64,000 bases of DNA, from positions 2,914,001 through 2,978,000 of the forward strand of contig NZ_CP042436.1 of assembly GCF_007971025.1 (NCBI RefSeq). The letters are read 5' to 3'. Under the pieces are notes generated by a model, which did not search any database, was not told the DNA's origin, and saw only the letters and a list, made by a program, of their open reading frames with translations. This document shows, piece after piece, positions 17,445-26,033 of this stretch. Numbering within the stretch: the first letter of the stretch is position 1; each line of letters begins with the position of its first letter. Source of the DNA: Mucilaginibacter ginsenosidivorans (GTDB lineage Bacteria > Bacteroidota > Bacteroidia > Sphingobacteriales > Sphingobacteriaceae). Position numbers and translations under genes: made by a program.

Positions 17445-18524
17445 TTACAGCACGATCTTCCGGCCTTCTTTTGCCGAGCGTTTTGCCGCATCCAGTATCT
17501 CCATCACGATCATGTTATATTTCAGCGAGGCCTGGTCGTCAGTGCCCGGTATTTTGTGCTGAAGTACCGCTGCCAAATAAACTAATGGATCATTGATCGG
17601 CTCGGGCAGCGGCGGCGCTTTTATCGAGCTTCTCCTGTTCTCGCGCATGCGGATATCTATATCAGTCCCATTAAGCGAATGCAGATAACCGTGTTCGCCA
17701 AAAATTTCCATATCCTTTATCCCGAACGGCCAGTTCCACGAGGCCTCTATTTGTCCCGACGCGCCCTTGTATTCAACCAATATTGTTGCGTCATCATCTA
17801 CTTTGGGATAAACATCAGGTTTATATTGATGGGTGATAGCGGTAACCGCTATAGGTTTTTGCCCGTGCATCAGCCAGGTCATCAGGTCGGCGCCATAACA
17901 GCCAAAGTCATTCAGGGCACCCGCGCCGTTCAATACCGGGTCGGTTAGCCAGGCCAGAAACTCTTTGCTGCAGCCTATCTCTTTCGGTCCTTGGTGACCA
18001 TCGTGAACCACCATTTTTTTGATCGGGCCGATACTATCAGCCGCAATTTCATCATAAATGTATTTGCCCGATGCGTACCAGGTAGTTTCGTAATTGGTAA
18101 GCACCAGCGTATGGTATTTATTGGCCAGTTCTTCCATACGTTTGGCTTGTGCCAGCGTAGCTGCCAGGGGCTTTTCCACCATAACGGCCAGGCACAAAGG
18201 CGCGCATACTTCCACAATATCAACGTGGTTGGCAACAGCATTATAGCCCAGCACAGCATCCGGTTTCTTGCCCTTTAACATGGTTTTCAGGTCATCATAA
18301 AATACTGACGGCGGCAAATTGAACTGCTTGCCATATTTGGCCCAAAGCTCATGATTGGGTTCGGCAATGCCGATGATATCCACCTGCCCGTTTTTGTAGG
18401 CATTCATGATGTTCCAGATATGATCGTGGTTTAAGCCGGCCACGCATACCTTCAATTTTTGTGCTGTTGCCATGCTGATGCAACAAACCACCGTGCCAAT
18501 AGTGGCGATAATTTTATTTTTCAT
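17445..18524 (-). CDS. Exported Gfo/Idh/MocA family oxidoreductase-like protein
   Basis: Starting at ATG 18524 the 359-residue protein begins with a Sec-type signal peptide (IIATIGTVVCCISMATAQ). A Rossmann fold follows. The usual GxGxxG nucleotide loop is replaced by VAGLNHDHIWNI, while the EKP motif of the family is intact (VEKPLAATLAQAKRMEEL). The C-terminal half (AGALNDFGCYGADLMTWLM and the following beta sheet) is the standard substrate domain. The gene overlaps the GH92 stop by 11 bp and should be co-translated, suggesting joint use on mannose-containing glycans. Because exported relatives include glycosidases acting by an NAD redox mechanism, it may be a glycosidase or epimerase rather than a dehydrogenase. 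Confidence 0.82.
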   Translation of the reverse strand: MKNKIIATIGTVVCCISMATAQKLKVCVAGLNHDHIWNIMNAYKNGQVDIIGIAEPNHELWAKYGKQFNLPPSVFYDDLKTMLKGKKPDAVLGYNAVANHVDIVEVCAPLCLAVMVEKPLAATLAQAKRMEELANKYHTLVLTNYETTWYASGKYIYDEIAADSIGPIKKMVVHDGHQGPKEIGCSKEFLAWLTDPVLNGAGALNDFGCYGADLMTWLMHGQKPIAVTAITHQYKPDVYPKVDDDATILVEYKGASGQIEASWNWPFGIKDMEIFGEHGYLHSLNGTDIDIRMRENRRSSIKAPPLPEPINDPLVYLAAVLQHKIPGTDDQASLKYNMIVMEILDAAKRSAKEGRKIVL

Positions 18525-20790
18525 TGGATAACGAATAAGGAAAATCACTGTCTTTTATACCGCGTTGCTTGTTCGGTGCAGCCGACATCTCAAAATTAAG
18601 TACCGCTCCCTGCATTAAGGTTTTATGATCCAAATAATTCAGGTCGTAAGGTTTGCCATTATAGGTCAAGGTGTTCACATATTTATTCGCAGCGCTGTTC
18701 TTTGGCGCATTGATGATAACTTTCCTGCCATTTTCCAGCGTCAGCGTTACCTTGTTGAACAGTGGCGCGCCTAACACATATTGCCCTGCCGCGGGGCAAA
18801 CCGGGTAAAAGCCCATCGCCGAAAACACATACCAGGCCGATGTTTGCCCGTTGTCCTCGTCGCCGCAATAGCCGTCGGGCGTGGCTTTATATAATTTATT
18901 CATGGTTTCGCGAGCCCAGTATTGGGTTTTCCAGGGCTCGCCGGCGTAATTGTACAGGTATATCATGTGCTGTATCGGCTGGTTACCATGCGCATACTGA
19001 CCCATGCCGGCTATCTGCATTTCGCGTATCTCGTGTATCACTTCGCCATAATAGCTGTCATCAAAAATGGGAGGGAGGGAGAAAACAGAGTCGAGCTTAG
19101 CTACGAATTTCTTTTTGCCACCCATCAGGTTTTCAAGGCCCTGGATATCGTGAAACACACCCCAAGTATAGTGCCAGCTGTTGCCCTCGGTAAAGGCATC
19201 ACCCCATTTAAAAGGGTTGAAAGGCGTTTCGAAAGTGCCGTCCTGGTTTTTGCCCCGCATCAAACCGGTAGCTGGGTCGAACAAATTCTTATAATTCATG
19301 CTGCGTTTTTTGTAAACCTCTATCTCGTCCTTTGGCTTGCCCAGGGCTTTGCCCAATTGATAGATGGCAAAATCGTCATAAGCATATTCCAGCGTCCGCG
19401 CTGCGTTTTCGTTTATTTTTACATCATAAGGTACGTAGCCCAGCTTGTTGTAATATTCAACGCCTTTGCGGCCGGTAGCACGCGGCCCGTCGTTATTGGC
19501 GCCATGTATCAGCGCTTTGTACAGGGTTTCGATATCGTAGCCGCGCAGGCCCTTCAGGTAAGCTTCCGCCACTACCGATGCCGAATTATTGCCCACCATC
19601 ACATCTGAATACCCCGGGCTCGACCATTCGGGCAGCCAGCCGCCCTCTTTGTAATCGTTGATCAATCCTTCCTGCATTTCTTTATTGATAGATGGATAAA
19701 CCAAATTCAGAAATGGATATAAGGCCCTGAACGTGTCCCAAAAGCCCGTGCCGGCAAACATGTAGCCCGGTTCGGTTTTGCCGGTGTAGGGGCTGTAATG
19801 AATACGGTTACCATTCGCATCTATCTCGTACAACTTGTTCGGGAAGAAAAGCATACGGTAAAGGCAGGAGTAGAAGGTTCGTTTCTGGTCAATTGTGCCG
19901 CCTTCAACGGTAAGCCTGCTAAGTGTCTTGTTCCAAACATCTTTTGCTTTTTGCTCGGTAACATCAAAACTGTCTTTGCCCTGCTCGCGCTGCAGGTTTA
20001 ACTCCGCCTGCTCTATACTTACGAACGAGGACGCCACGCGCATGTGCACTTTTTCGCCTTTAGCCGTTTTAAAGCCGATAACTGCACTGGCATGTTTGGC
20101 ATGCAATTCAAGCGAGTCGGTCATGGTGCTGTCGCTGTAGGTATGATAGATGCTGATCGGTTTATCCACGTAGATAACGAAGAAGTTCTTAAAATTCTTC
20201 AGCGGTCCGCGGGCGAACTTGGTTGAGTAACCCACGATCTTTCTTTCCGACGGAATTACTTTAACATACGAACCTCTGTCAAAAGCATCGATCACAATAA
20301 ATGAGCTATCATTTTTCGGGAAGGTAAACCTGAACTGTGCCGAACGTTCGGTAGGGGTGATCTCGGTCGTTACGTCATGGTCGGCGAGGTAAACGCTGTA
20401 ATAATAAGGTTTCACGATCTCGGTTTTATGCGAGAACCAGCTTTGGCGACCGTTTTGGGTAACTTTCAGGTGCCCGGTCTCGGGCATAATGGCAAACTGC
20501 CCGTAATCGTTCATCCACGGCGATGGCTGGTGTGTTTGCTTAAAGCCGTTTATCTTGTGGGCATCATAGGTGTACTGCCAGCCGTCGCCCATTTTACCGG
20601 TTTCGGGGGTCCAAAAATTCATACCCCAGGGCAAAGCGATAACAGGGTATGTATTACCGTTCGACAAGTCGTATTTCGAATCCGTACCCATTAACGGGTT
20701 CACGTATTCGGCCAGGTCGGCACTCTTTTTTGTTTGCGAAAAGGAAAAAAAAGGAATGAGGGTTAACAGTAACAGAAGTGGTTTTTTCAT
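18514..20790 (-). CDS. GH92 family alpha-mannosidase
   Basis: Glycoside hydrolase family 92 enzymes are calcium-dependent exo-alpha-mannosidases that trim N-glycans and mannans. The start at ATG 20790 (MKKPLLLLLTLIPFFSFSQ) gives a clean signal peptide. The N-terminal beta-sandwich begins EYVNPLMGTDSKYDLSNGNTYPVIALPWGMNFWTPETG, a hallmark of the family. The (alpha/alpha)6 domain shows FWDTFRALYPFLNL, GGWLPEWSSPGYSDVMVGNNSASVVAEAYLKG, the GNSWHYTW segment and GYCGDEDNGQTSAWYVFSAMGFYPV with catalytic acids. 758 residues is normal. It is followed by the overlapping Gfo/Idh gene. No SusCD pair is present. Confidence 0.95.
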   Translation of the reverse strand: MKKPLLLLLTLIPFFSFSQTKKSADLAEYVNPLMGTDSKYDLSNGNTYPVIALPWGMNFWTPETGKMGDGWQYTYDAHKINGFKQTHQPSPWMNDYGQFAIMPETGHLKVTQNGRQSWFSHKTEIVKPYYYSVYLADHDVTTEITPTERSAQFRFTFPKNDSSFIVIDAFDRGSYVKVIPSERKIVGYSTKFARGPLKNFKNFFVIYVDKPISIYHTYSDSTMTDSLELHAKHASAVIGFKTAKGEKVHMRVASSFVSIEQAELNLQREQGKDSFDVTEQKAKDVWNKTLSRLTVEGGTIDQKRTFYSCLYRMLFFPNKLYEIDANGNRIHYSPYTGKTEPGYMFAGTGFWDTFRALYPFLNLVYPSINKEMQEGLINDYKEGGWLPEWSSPGYSDVMVGNNSASVVAEAYLKGLRGYDIETLYKALIHGANNDGPRATGRKGVEYYNKLGYVPYDVKINENAARTLEYAYDDFAIYQLGKALGKPKDEIEVYKKRSMNYKNLFDPATGLMRGKNQDGTFETPFNPFKWGDAFTEGNSWHYTWGVFHDIQGLENLMGGKKKFVAKLDSVFSLPPIFDDSYYGEVIHEIREMQIAGMGQYAHGNQPIQHMIYLYNYAGEPWKTQYWARETMNKLYKATPDGYCGDEDNGQTSAWYVFSAMGFYPVCPAAGQYVLGAPLFNKVTLTLENGRKVIINAPKNSAANKYVNTLTYNGKPYDLNYLDHKTLMQGAVLNFEMSAAPNKQRGIKDSDFPYSLSNEK

Positions 20791-20821
20791 AGGTATATAA
20801 AGCAAATAATTAAAAAATCAT

Positions 20822-20911
20822 CGCGCCAGGGATAGGAGTGGATACCGGCCTGCGCCCAACGCCTGCAGGCGTATGAACGTATAGCCCGATCCGACGAAGG
20901 AGGAGGCGCCC
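20822..20911. ncRNA. Candidate structured RNA element between ruvB and GH92
   Basis: A GC-rich block in an otherwise ordinary spacer. GCGCC (20823-20827) can pair with GGCGC (20905-20909). Inside, GGAT pairs with ATCC, and CGCCTGCAGGCG forms a self-complementary hairpin. The words GATAGGAGTGGATACCGG and CGTATAGCCCGATCC resemble a recurrent intergenic element I remember from many Bacteroidota genomes, so I propose a conserved RNA or RNA-like repeat. Strand and function are unknown. Confidence 0.45.
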
Positions 20912-20994
20912 AAAAAAGATATAATTGATCTTTTATCCCCGGCAGCTCGTTCCGCAGAAAAAACTACACCTCTCCATCTTTATTATTAAATCAA

Positions 20995-22017
20995 CTAAAA
21001 CAACGTCGGACTACCGCCCGTTCTCAACTTACCCAGATGCTTATAAGCATTATCCGTAGCCTCGCGGCCGCGCGCCGTGCGCATCAAAAAGCCTTCCTGT
21101 ATCAAAAATGGTTCGTAAACCTCCTCAATGGTGCCTTCATCCTCGCCAACTGCGGTTGCAATGGTTTTTAAACCCACCGGGCCGCCTTTAAATTTATCAA
21201 TAATGGTCAGCAATATTTTGTTGTCCATTTCGTCCAGACCGTGCTGGTCCACGTTCAGTGCGTTCAGCGCATAATTAGCTATATCGGTATCGATGTTTCC
21301 ATCACCTTTTATCTGGGCAAAATCGCGTGTGCGGCGCAGCAGCGCATTGGCAATACGCGGTGTACCGCGACTGCGGCGGGCAATCTCGAACGCACCTTCG
21401 TCGCTTATCGGTGTTTTCAGTATCGAAGCTGAGCGAAGCACGATGGTAGTCAGCAATTTCGCGTCATAATATTCCAGTCTTGAATTGATGCCGAAACGCG
21501 CCCGTAACGGTGCCGTCAACAAGCCCGAACGGGTGGTGGCGCCCACAAGCGTAAACGGATTTAGCGATAACTGGACCGATCGCGCATTAGGGCCGGTCTC
21601 CAGCATAATGTCGATCTTGAAATCCTCCATGGCCGAGTAAAGGTATTCCTCAACCAAAGGGCTCAGGCGGTGTATCTCGTCGATAAAAAGAATGTCGCCG
21701 GGTTCAAGATTGGTCAGCAGCCCTGCCAGATCGCCGGGTTTGTCCAGCACCGGGCCCGAGGTTATTTTGATGCCCACGCCCATTTCGTTCGCGATGATAT
21801 GCGATAGGGTGGTTTTGCCCAATCCTGGTGGGCCATGAAGCAGCACATGATCGAGCGCCTCGCCGCGCTGGCGTGCAGCCTGCACAAAAACCCGCAGGTT
21901 GGCCAGTATTTTATGCTGGCCCGTAAAATCCTCAAATGCCTGTGGACGAAGTACTTTTTCGATATCACGCTCGGCAGATGAGAGGCGTTCAGGAGCAGGA
22001 TCCAGGTTCTCGTTCAT
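20995..22017 (-). CDS. ruvB: Holliday junction DNA helicase RuvB
   Basis: RuvB is the AAA+ motor that drives branch migration of Holliday junctions with RuvA. The 340-residue protein contains Walker [21 protein letters not shown], Walker [26 protein letters not shown], sensor 1 [12 protein letters not shown], the arginine-finger segment PLRARFGI and the sensor 2 region [21 protein letters not shown]. The C-terminal winged helix ends [20 protein letters not shown]. Length and order are normal. ATG at 22017 gives the usual N-terminus. An AGTCCG repeat array lies upstream. Confidence 0.98.
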   Translation of the reverse strand: MNENLDPAPERLSSAERDIEKVLRPQAFEDFTGQHKILANLRVFVQAARQRGEALDHVLLHGPPGLGKTTLSHIIANEMGVGIKITSGPVLDKPGDLAGLLTNLEPGDILFIDEIHRLSPLVEEYLYSAMEDFKIDIMLETGPNARSVQLSLNPFTLVGATTRSGLLTAPLRARFGINSRLEYYDAKLLTTIVLRSASILKTPISDEGAFEIARRSRGTPRIANALLRRTRDFAQIKGDGNIDTDIANYALNALNVDQHGLDEMDNKILLTIIDKFKGGPVGLKTIATAVGEDEGTIEEVYEPFLIQEGFLMRTARGREATDNAYKHLGKLRTGGSPTLF

Positions 22018-22047
22018 TGCGAACGAAATTAGTATTTATTTTATTAG

Positions 22048-22080
22048 TCCGAAAGTCCGCAAGCCGGAAAGTCCGTAAGA
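22048..22080. repeat. Short AGTCCG-type tandem repeat
   Basis: AGTCCGAAAGTCCGCAAG is followed by variants of the same unit. It is the same repeat as at 2461-2500, here upstream of ruvB and in the divergent gap before the GyrI-like gene. Confidence 0.6.
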
Positions 22081-22152
22081 ATATTGTTTCAATACGTTTC
22101 TTAATATCAAATTGCTAAATTTAACTCAACCCGGAATGTAACCCTTTAAATT

Positions 22153-22590
22153 ATGATCGTAGAAATAGTAACTAAAGATTTCAACCTCACGCTTTATGGC
22201 TTTTCCGGCACAGCGGTAAACAAAAACTATGGTGATACAGGGTTCAAATTAATGAACAAAATGTGGGAGACCATACGGACGAAGAATTTGAAGCATAAAG
22301 GCATGAATGTTTGGGTGTACGGCCCCAACGAGGAGGTGTTTGCAGGAGTAGAATTTGACCCCGCTATGCAAGAAAACACCGGCCTGGAGGTTAAACAAAT
22401 AAGTTTGTCAAAATATGCTTATTACAAACATATAGGCCCTTACAGCGGATTAGCCTATGCTTATGCTAAAATGAGGGCATATTTAGCTGAAAATAACTTA
22501 AAAGCAGTTTCTCCGGGATTGGAAATTTACGGGCACTGGAGCCAGGATGAGTCCAAATTGGAAACGGAAATATTGATGTGTTTGGGTTAG
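22153..22590 (+). CDS. GyrI-like / AraC effector-binding domain protein
   Basis: This free-standing 145-residue ligand-binding protein has the fold of the AraC effector-binding or GyrI-like (SOUL/BacR) family. Recognisable elements are the N-terminal strand FNLTLYGFSGTAV, a helix GFKLMNKMWETIR, strands MNVWVYGPN and EEVFAGVEF, the segment YAYYKHIGPYSGLAYAYAKMRAYL and the typical terminal strand GLEIYGHW. There is no DNA-binding helix-turn-helix, so it is not a regulator by itself. It may bind or hydrolyse small hydrophobic compounds. It is divergent from ruvB and convergent with the GT2 gene. Confidence 0.78.
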   Translation: MIVEIVTKDFNLTLYGFSGTAVNKNYGDTGFKLMNKMWETIRTKNLKHKGMNVWVYGPNEEVFAGVEFDPAMQENTGLEVKQISLSKYAYYKHIGPYSGLAYAYAKMRAYLAENNLKAVSPGLEIYGHWSQDESKLETEILMCLG

Positions 22591-22626
22591 TGATCAGTTA
22601 ACCTGTGAACCTCTAATCACCTATCT

Positions 22627-23358
22627 CTACCCTTCAGGATATTTTCTAAACATCGCATTTATCCTCATGTGGAGGACGCCGAATACGGCCTCGCGGAAGA
22701 TACTGGTCGACATTTTGGATGTGCCCTCGGTGCGGTCGGTGAAGATGATGGGTACTTCAGTTATTTTAAAACCATGTTTGATGGTCGTATATTTCATTTC
22801 GATCTGGAAAGCATATCCGACAAACTTTACTTTATCTAACTCAATAGTTTCCAAAACTTTGCGTTTGTAGCACATAAAGCCTGCCGTCCAGTCGCGGATA
22901 TTGATACCGGTAATAAAGCGGACGTAAACTGATGCAAAATAACTCATCAACACCCGGCTCATGGGCCAGTTAACCACGTTGACGCCTTTGATATATCTTG
23001 AACCTACTGCCGCATCTGCACCCTCTTCGCAGGCTTCGCGGAGTTTGCGCAAATCCTCAGGGTTATGCGAAAAATCGGCATCCATCTCGAAGATATAATC
23101 GTATTTCCGCTCTATCGCCCAGCGGAAACCGTGTATGTAGGCCGTGCCCAGGCCTTGCTTCCCGGCGCGTTCCTCCAGGAAAAGCTTTTCGGGAAATTCC
23201 TGCTGCAGCTCTTTAACAATAATGGGTGTGCCGTCAGGCGACCCGTCGTCGATCACGAGCACGTGAAATTCGTGACGAAGCGAAAATACCTTGCGGATGA
23301 TCCGTTCGATATTCTCTATCTCGTTATAGGTAGGTATAATAACTATGCTGTCGGGCAC
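22627..23358 (-). CDS. Polyprenol-phosphate mannosyltransferase-like GT2
   Basis: A 243-residue family 2 glycosyltransferase of the dolichol/polyprenol monophosphomannose synthase kind, transferring a sugar from its nucleotide to a lipid phosphate. Motifs: VIIPTYNEIENIERIIR at the N-terminus, VIDDGSPDGT, the DxD motif in FEMDADFSHNPEDL, the SRYIKG segment and DWTAGFMCYKR. No C-terminal membrane domain is present, as in the short Ppm1/Dpm1 type. The best start is GTG at 23356-23358, since no suitable ATG exists upstream of the conserved N-terminus. A perfect -7 box TATTTTTG lies at 23388-23395. Confidence 0.9.
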   Translation of the reverse strand: MPDSIVIIPTYNEIENIERIIRKVFSLRHEFHVLVIDDGSPDGTPIIVKELQQEFPEKLFLEERAGKQGLGTAYIHGFRWAIERKYDYIFEMDADFSHNPEDLRKLREACEEGADAAVGSRYIKGVNVVNWPMSRVLMSYFASVYVRFITGINIRDWTAGFMCYKRKVLETIELDKVKFVGYAFQIEMKYTTIKHGFKITEVPIIFTDRTEGTSKMSTSIFREAVFGVLHMRINAMFRKYPEG

Positions 23359-23387
23359 GGCAGAAACAAGTTTAAAATATAAGCTGG

Positions 23388-23395
23388 CAAAAATA
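23388..23395 (-). promoter_or_regulatory. -7 box TATTTTTG of the GT2 gene
   Basis: A minus-strand perfect TAnnTTTG match, about 30 bases upstream of the GTG start. No clear -33 element. Confidence 0.4.
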
Positions 23396-23460
23396 GCGTA
23401 TTAGCTAATCGTTTGAAAATTATAACAGCGATTTCGGGCTTATATTATCAAAATCATAAA

Positions 23461-24945
23461 TTACTCAATAGTGGCTATTGCCTCGTTTTTGTCGACTTCC
23501 GGGTCGTCTATATAATTGCGTAATTTCATACGTGGTGAAACGAACAGGAACGCAACGACGAACACCGCGATCATACCTACAAAGCACCAATAAAAGTTGG
23601 CGCCCCGCATGTAAGGCGCTAAAAATCCTTTTTCAGAAATGTTTTCGTTTATCAGGCCGGTGATCACATTACCGAGCGCCACAACCATTAAAAATATAGC
23701 CGTCATGGTGCTTTTCATTGATTTTGGCGAATGTGTGTAGGCATACTCCAGGCCGGTGATAGAAACCAAAACTTCGGCTGCCGAAAGTAAGATATAAGCG
23801 AATACCTGCCACCAAAGCGTTGGATGGCCGCCATGGTCTATATTGGTTTGTATCATTGCGATAACAACAAAAGAAAGCGCCGTTAGTACCAGGCCCGCAC
23901 CAAACCTTCTGAGCAGGGTTGTTTTCAATCCCATCTTATCCAGCCTGGGATAGATCCAGTAATTGAATATGGGTATGAATATCAACAAAAAGATGGCGTT
24001 GGTTATTTGTATCTGGCCTGGGATAAATTCGTATTTAAAAAAGCCAAAATTAATTACGCGGTCCATCTTATTTGATTGCAACACCCATTCGGAAAGGTTT
24101 TGGTCCCATACGATCCAATAGGCCAGCGTGAAGAAAAATACACCCATTACACGCCAAACAGCCTTAATACCCTCTACTTTTTCCGGGTCAAATGCCCCTT
24201 TTGCAACATCCAGCAATGATTGGCCCTTTTGTTTTTTCCTCATATTGAAAAGAGCGTATACTGATATGAATACAAAGTTGTTTTTGTTTATACCTGCCGG
24301 CGGTACCCGTACATACATTTTGCGGCCCGAAAAGAATATGATGGTAGCCAAAGCCATTAAAGTGCCCGGAATGCCAAATGCTATTCTCGGCCCTAAATTC
24401 TTATACGCCCATGGTATAAGAGCGAAAGATACCATGGAACCTGCATTGATACTAAAATAGAACCAGCCATAAACCTTTGACATCAGGTCCTGGTTATTTT
24501 TATCAAACTGATCGCCTACATTGGCCGTTGTGCATGATTTTATGCCGCCCGCGCCGGTTGCTATCAGCACCAGGCCCGTTGTAAACAACGGTAGGTTGGT
24601 GGTAAACGAAGAAGTAAATAGATTGCCAAGGCAATACACAATAGACAGCCATAAAATGACTTTGTATTTTCCAAAAAACCAATCGGCCATTATCCCACCC
24701 AAAAGGGGCATGAAGTAAGAAAGCGCCACAAAAAAGTGCGTGCTTGCATTGGCGTGCGCTTCGGCAGTTTGGGTAAGGGCCGGATCTAACGTCGGATTAT
24801 AAAACTGCGCTACTAAAAAGGTTACAAGGATAGAGCGTAAGCCGTAGTAGCTAAATCGTTCTGCAGCTTCGTTGCCAATAATATAAGGCACTGCTTTGGG
24901 GAATCGAGATTTGGTTTTAGCAACCGCGATGGGGGTTTCTTGCAT
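23461..24945 (-). CDS. POT/PTR family proton-dependent peptide transporter
   Basis: This inner-membrane symporter of the major facilitator superfamily is predicted to import di- and tripeptides with protons. Helix 1 carries the ExxERF motif (GNEAAERFSYYGLRSILV) needed for proton coupling, and the second family signature appears at FYFSINAGSMVSFALIPW. Twelve or more hydrophobic segments span 494 residues. The long loop around residues 225-260 (VFISVYALFNMRKKQKGQ) and the block VWDQNLSEWVLQSNKMDR fit Bacteroidota members. ATG 24945 gives an N-terminus of normal length. The gene is monocistronic. Confidence 0.93.
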   Translation of the reverse strand: MQETPIAVAKTKSRFPKAVPYIIGNEAAERFSYYGLRSILVTFLVAQFYNPTLDPALTQTAEAHANASTHFFVALSYFMPLLGGIMADWFFGKYKVILWLSIVYCLGNLFTSSFTTNLPLFTTGLVLIATGAGGIKSCTTANVGDQFDKNNQDLMSKVYGWFYFSINAGSMVSFALIPWAYKNLGPRIAFGIPGTLMALATIIFFSGRKMYVRVPPAGINKNNFVFISVYALFNMRKKQKGQSLLDVAKGAFDPEKVEGIKAVWRVMGVFFFTLAYWIVWDQNLSEWVLQSNKMDRVINFGFFKYEFIPGQIQITNAIFLLIFIPIFNYWIYPRLDKMGLKTTLLRRFGAGLVLTALSFVVIAMIQTNIDHGGHPTLWWQVFAYILLSAAEVLVSITGLEYAYTHSPKSMKSTMTAIFLMVVALGNVITGLINENISEKGFLAPYMRGANFYWCFVGMIAVFVVAFLFVSPRMKLRNYIDDPEVDKNEAIATIE

Positions 24946-25113
24946 AGTTAATTTCTTGAGAAAATTTGACTAATGTACTATTATTCCCGTAAATCAGAAT
25001 TTTATACCGGAATTATTACAGTTAAGCTTATTTATGTTTTGTGGTATAGTTGATTGAGTTCGGTCAGGTTAACTGGTTGATCAGTTTGCCAGGCAATTTA
25101 ATCACCCATTCAA

Positions 25114-26025
25114 TTAATTTCCACTCGTCGCCTTGTCTATTTCCCGCTGCTTCCGTGGGTCGATATATTCCCCGTCATGGCTATTTGGTTTGTTCCGCAT
25201 GTCCAGGTTATCCACATATTCCCAGCGGCCATCCTTAAAGCGGTATCCGTCGTAGCTCAGGTCGGGGCCGTAAACATCAAAGCGGCCCGTCATTTTTTTA
25301 TCCGGCGGCACCAGGTGGTCAAATACGATCAGATGCTCGTCAGGTATGTAGTTCAGCAACATCGACGCCTGCCGGGTGTATTCAAAAACAACACGTTTGC
25401 GCACTTTGCCGTTCCCATCGAATACCGAATGCCCGAATACGGGTTTGTCATTCCTGAACGTGATAACGTCAATCACTTTCTTGTTTGTTTTTACTGTGTT
25501 ACCCTTCCAGCCCAGCAACACATAGTAAGGGTATTTTTCGGCATACACCGGGATTATCTGGTAATAGACAGCGCCCAGCCATTTGGTATTGTCAGTTACT
25601 GTATCTTCCGCGTTTTTTATATAGGGTGTATAATCGTTCAGCGGGAACATGACCAACTTTTCGCCGGTATTCATTTGCACCGTGCCGTAATAGCGGAAAC
25701 TGCCGTCGTCATACTGCAGGCACCAGGTAAATATCCTGAAACGGTTATCAGGCGCATTAAGCACGCGCACCGCCTTCAGCGAGTCGAAGTTGAAATTAAA
25801 GGAATGGGGTATTTTAAGCGCTTTTACCAGGGTTTTGATCAATTCGACATTGGCATTCTGGCGCTCCATTTCGGTATCATTATTCACCAGTTGTTTGCTA
25901 ATGGCTACCAGGCTGTCCTGGTATCGCATCAATTGTCTTACATTTCCGCTGTCATCCGCATGCTGGGCGCGGGCCAATAATGGCAGCATCCCGGCTGCGA
26001 GAAAAAAAGTAAACAGTTTTTTCAT
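25114..26025 (-). CDS. Exported protein of unknown function
   Basis: A 303-residue protein with a clear signal peptide (KKLFTFFLAAGMLPLLARA, cleavage before QHAD). The mature part starts with a helical stretch (RQLMRYQDSLVAISKQLVNND) and continues as a beta-rich domain with YRYYGTVQMNT-type strands and many aromatic residues. The tail is charged (MRNKPNSHDGEYIDPRKQREIDK). I do not recognise the family with certainty, and no catalytic motif is visible. It starts 8 bases after the thiolase gene on the same strand, so the two are probably co-transcribed although no functional link is apparent. Confidence 0.7.
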   Translation of the reverse strand: MKKLFTFFLAAGMLPLLARAQHADDSGNVRQLMRYQDSLVAISKQLVNNDTEMERQNANVELIKTLVKALKIPHSFNFNFDSLKAVRVLNAPDNRFRIFTWCLQYDDGSFRYYGTVQMNTGEKLVMFPLNDYTPYIKNAEDTVTDNTKWLGAVYYQIIPVYAEKYPYYVLLGWKGNTVKTNKKVIDVITFRNDKPVFGHSVFDGNGKVRKRVVFEYTRQASMLLNYIPDEHLIVFDHLVPPDKKMTGRFDVYGPDLSYDGYRFKDGRWEYVDNLDMRNKPNSHDGEYIDPRKQREIDKATSGN

Positions 26026-26033
26026 TAATCAAA

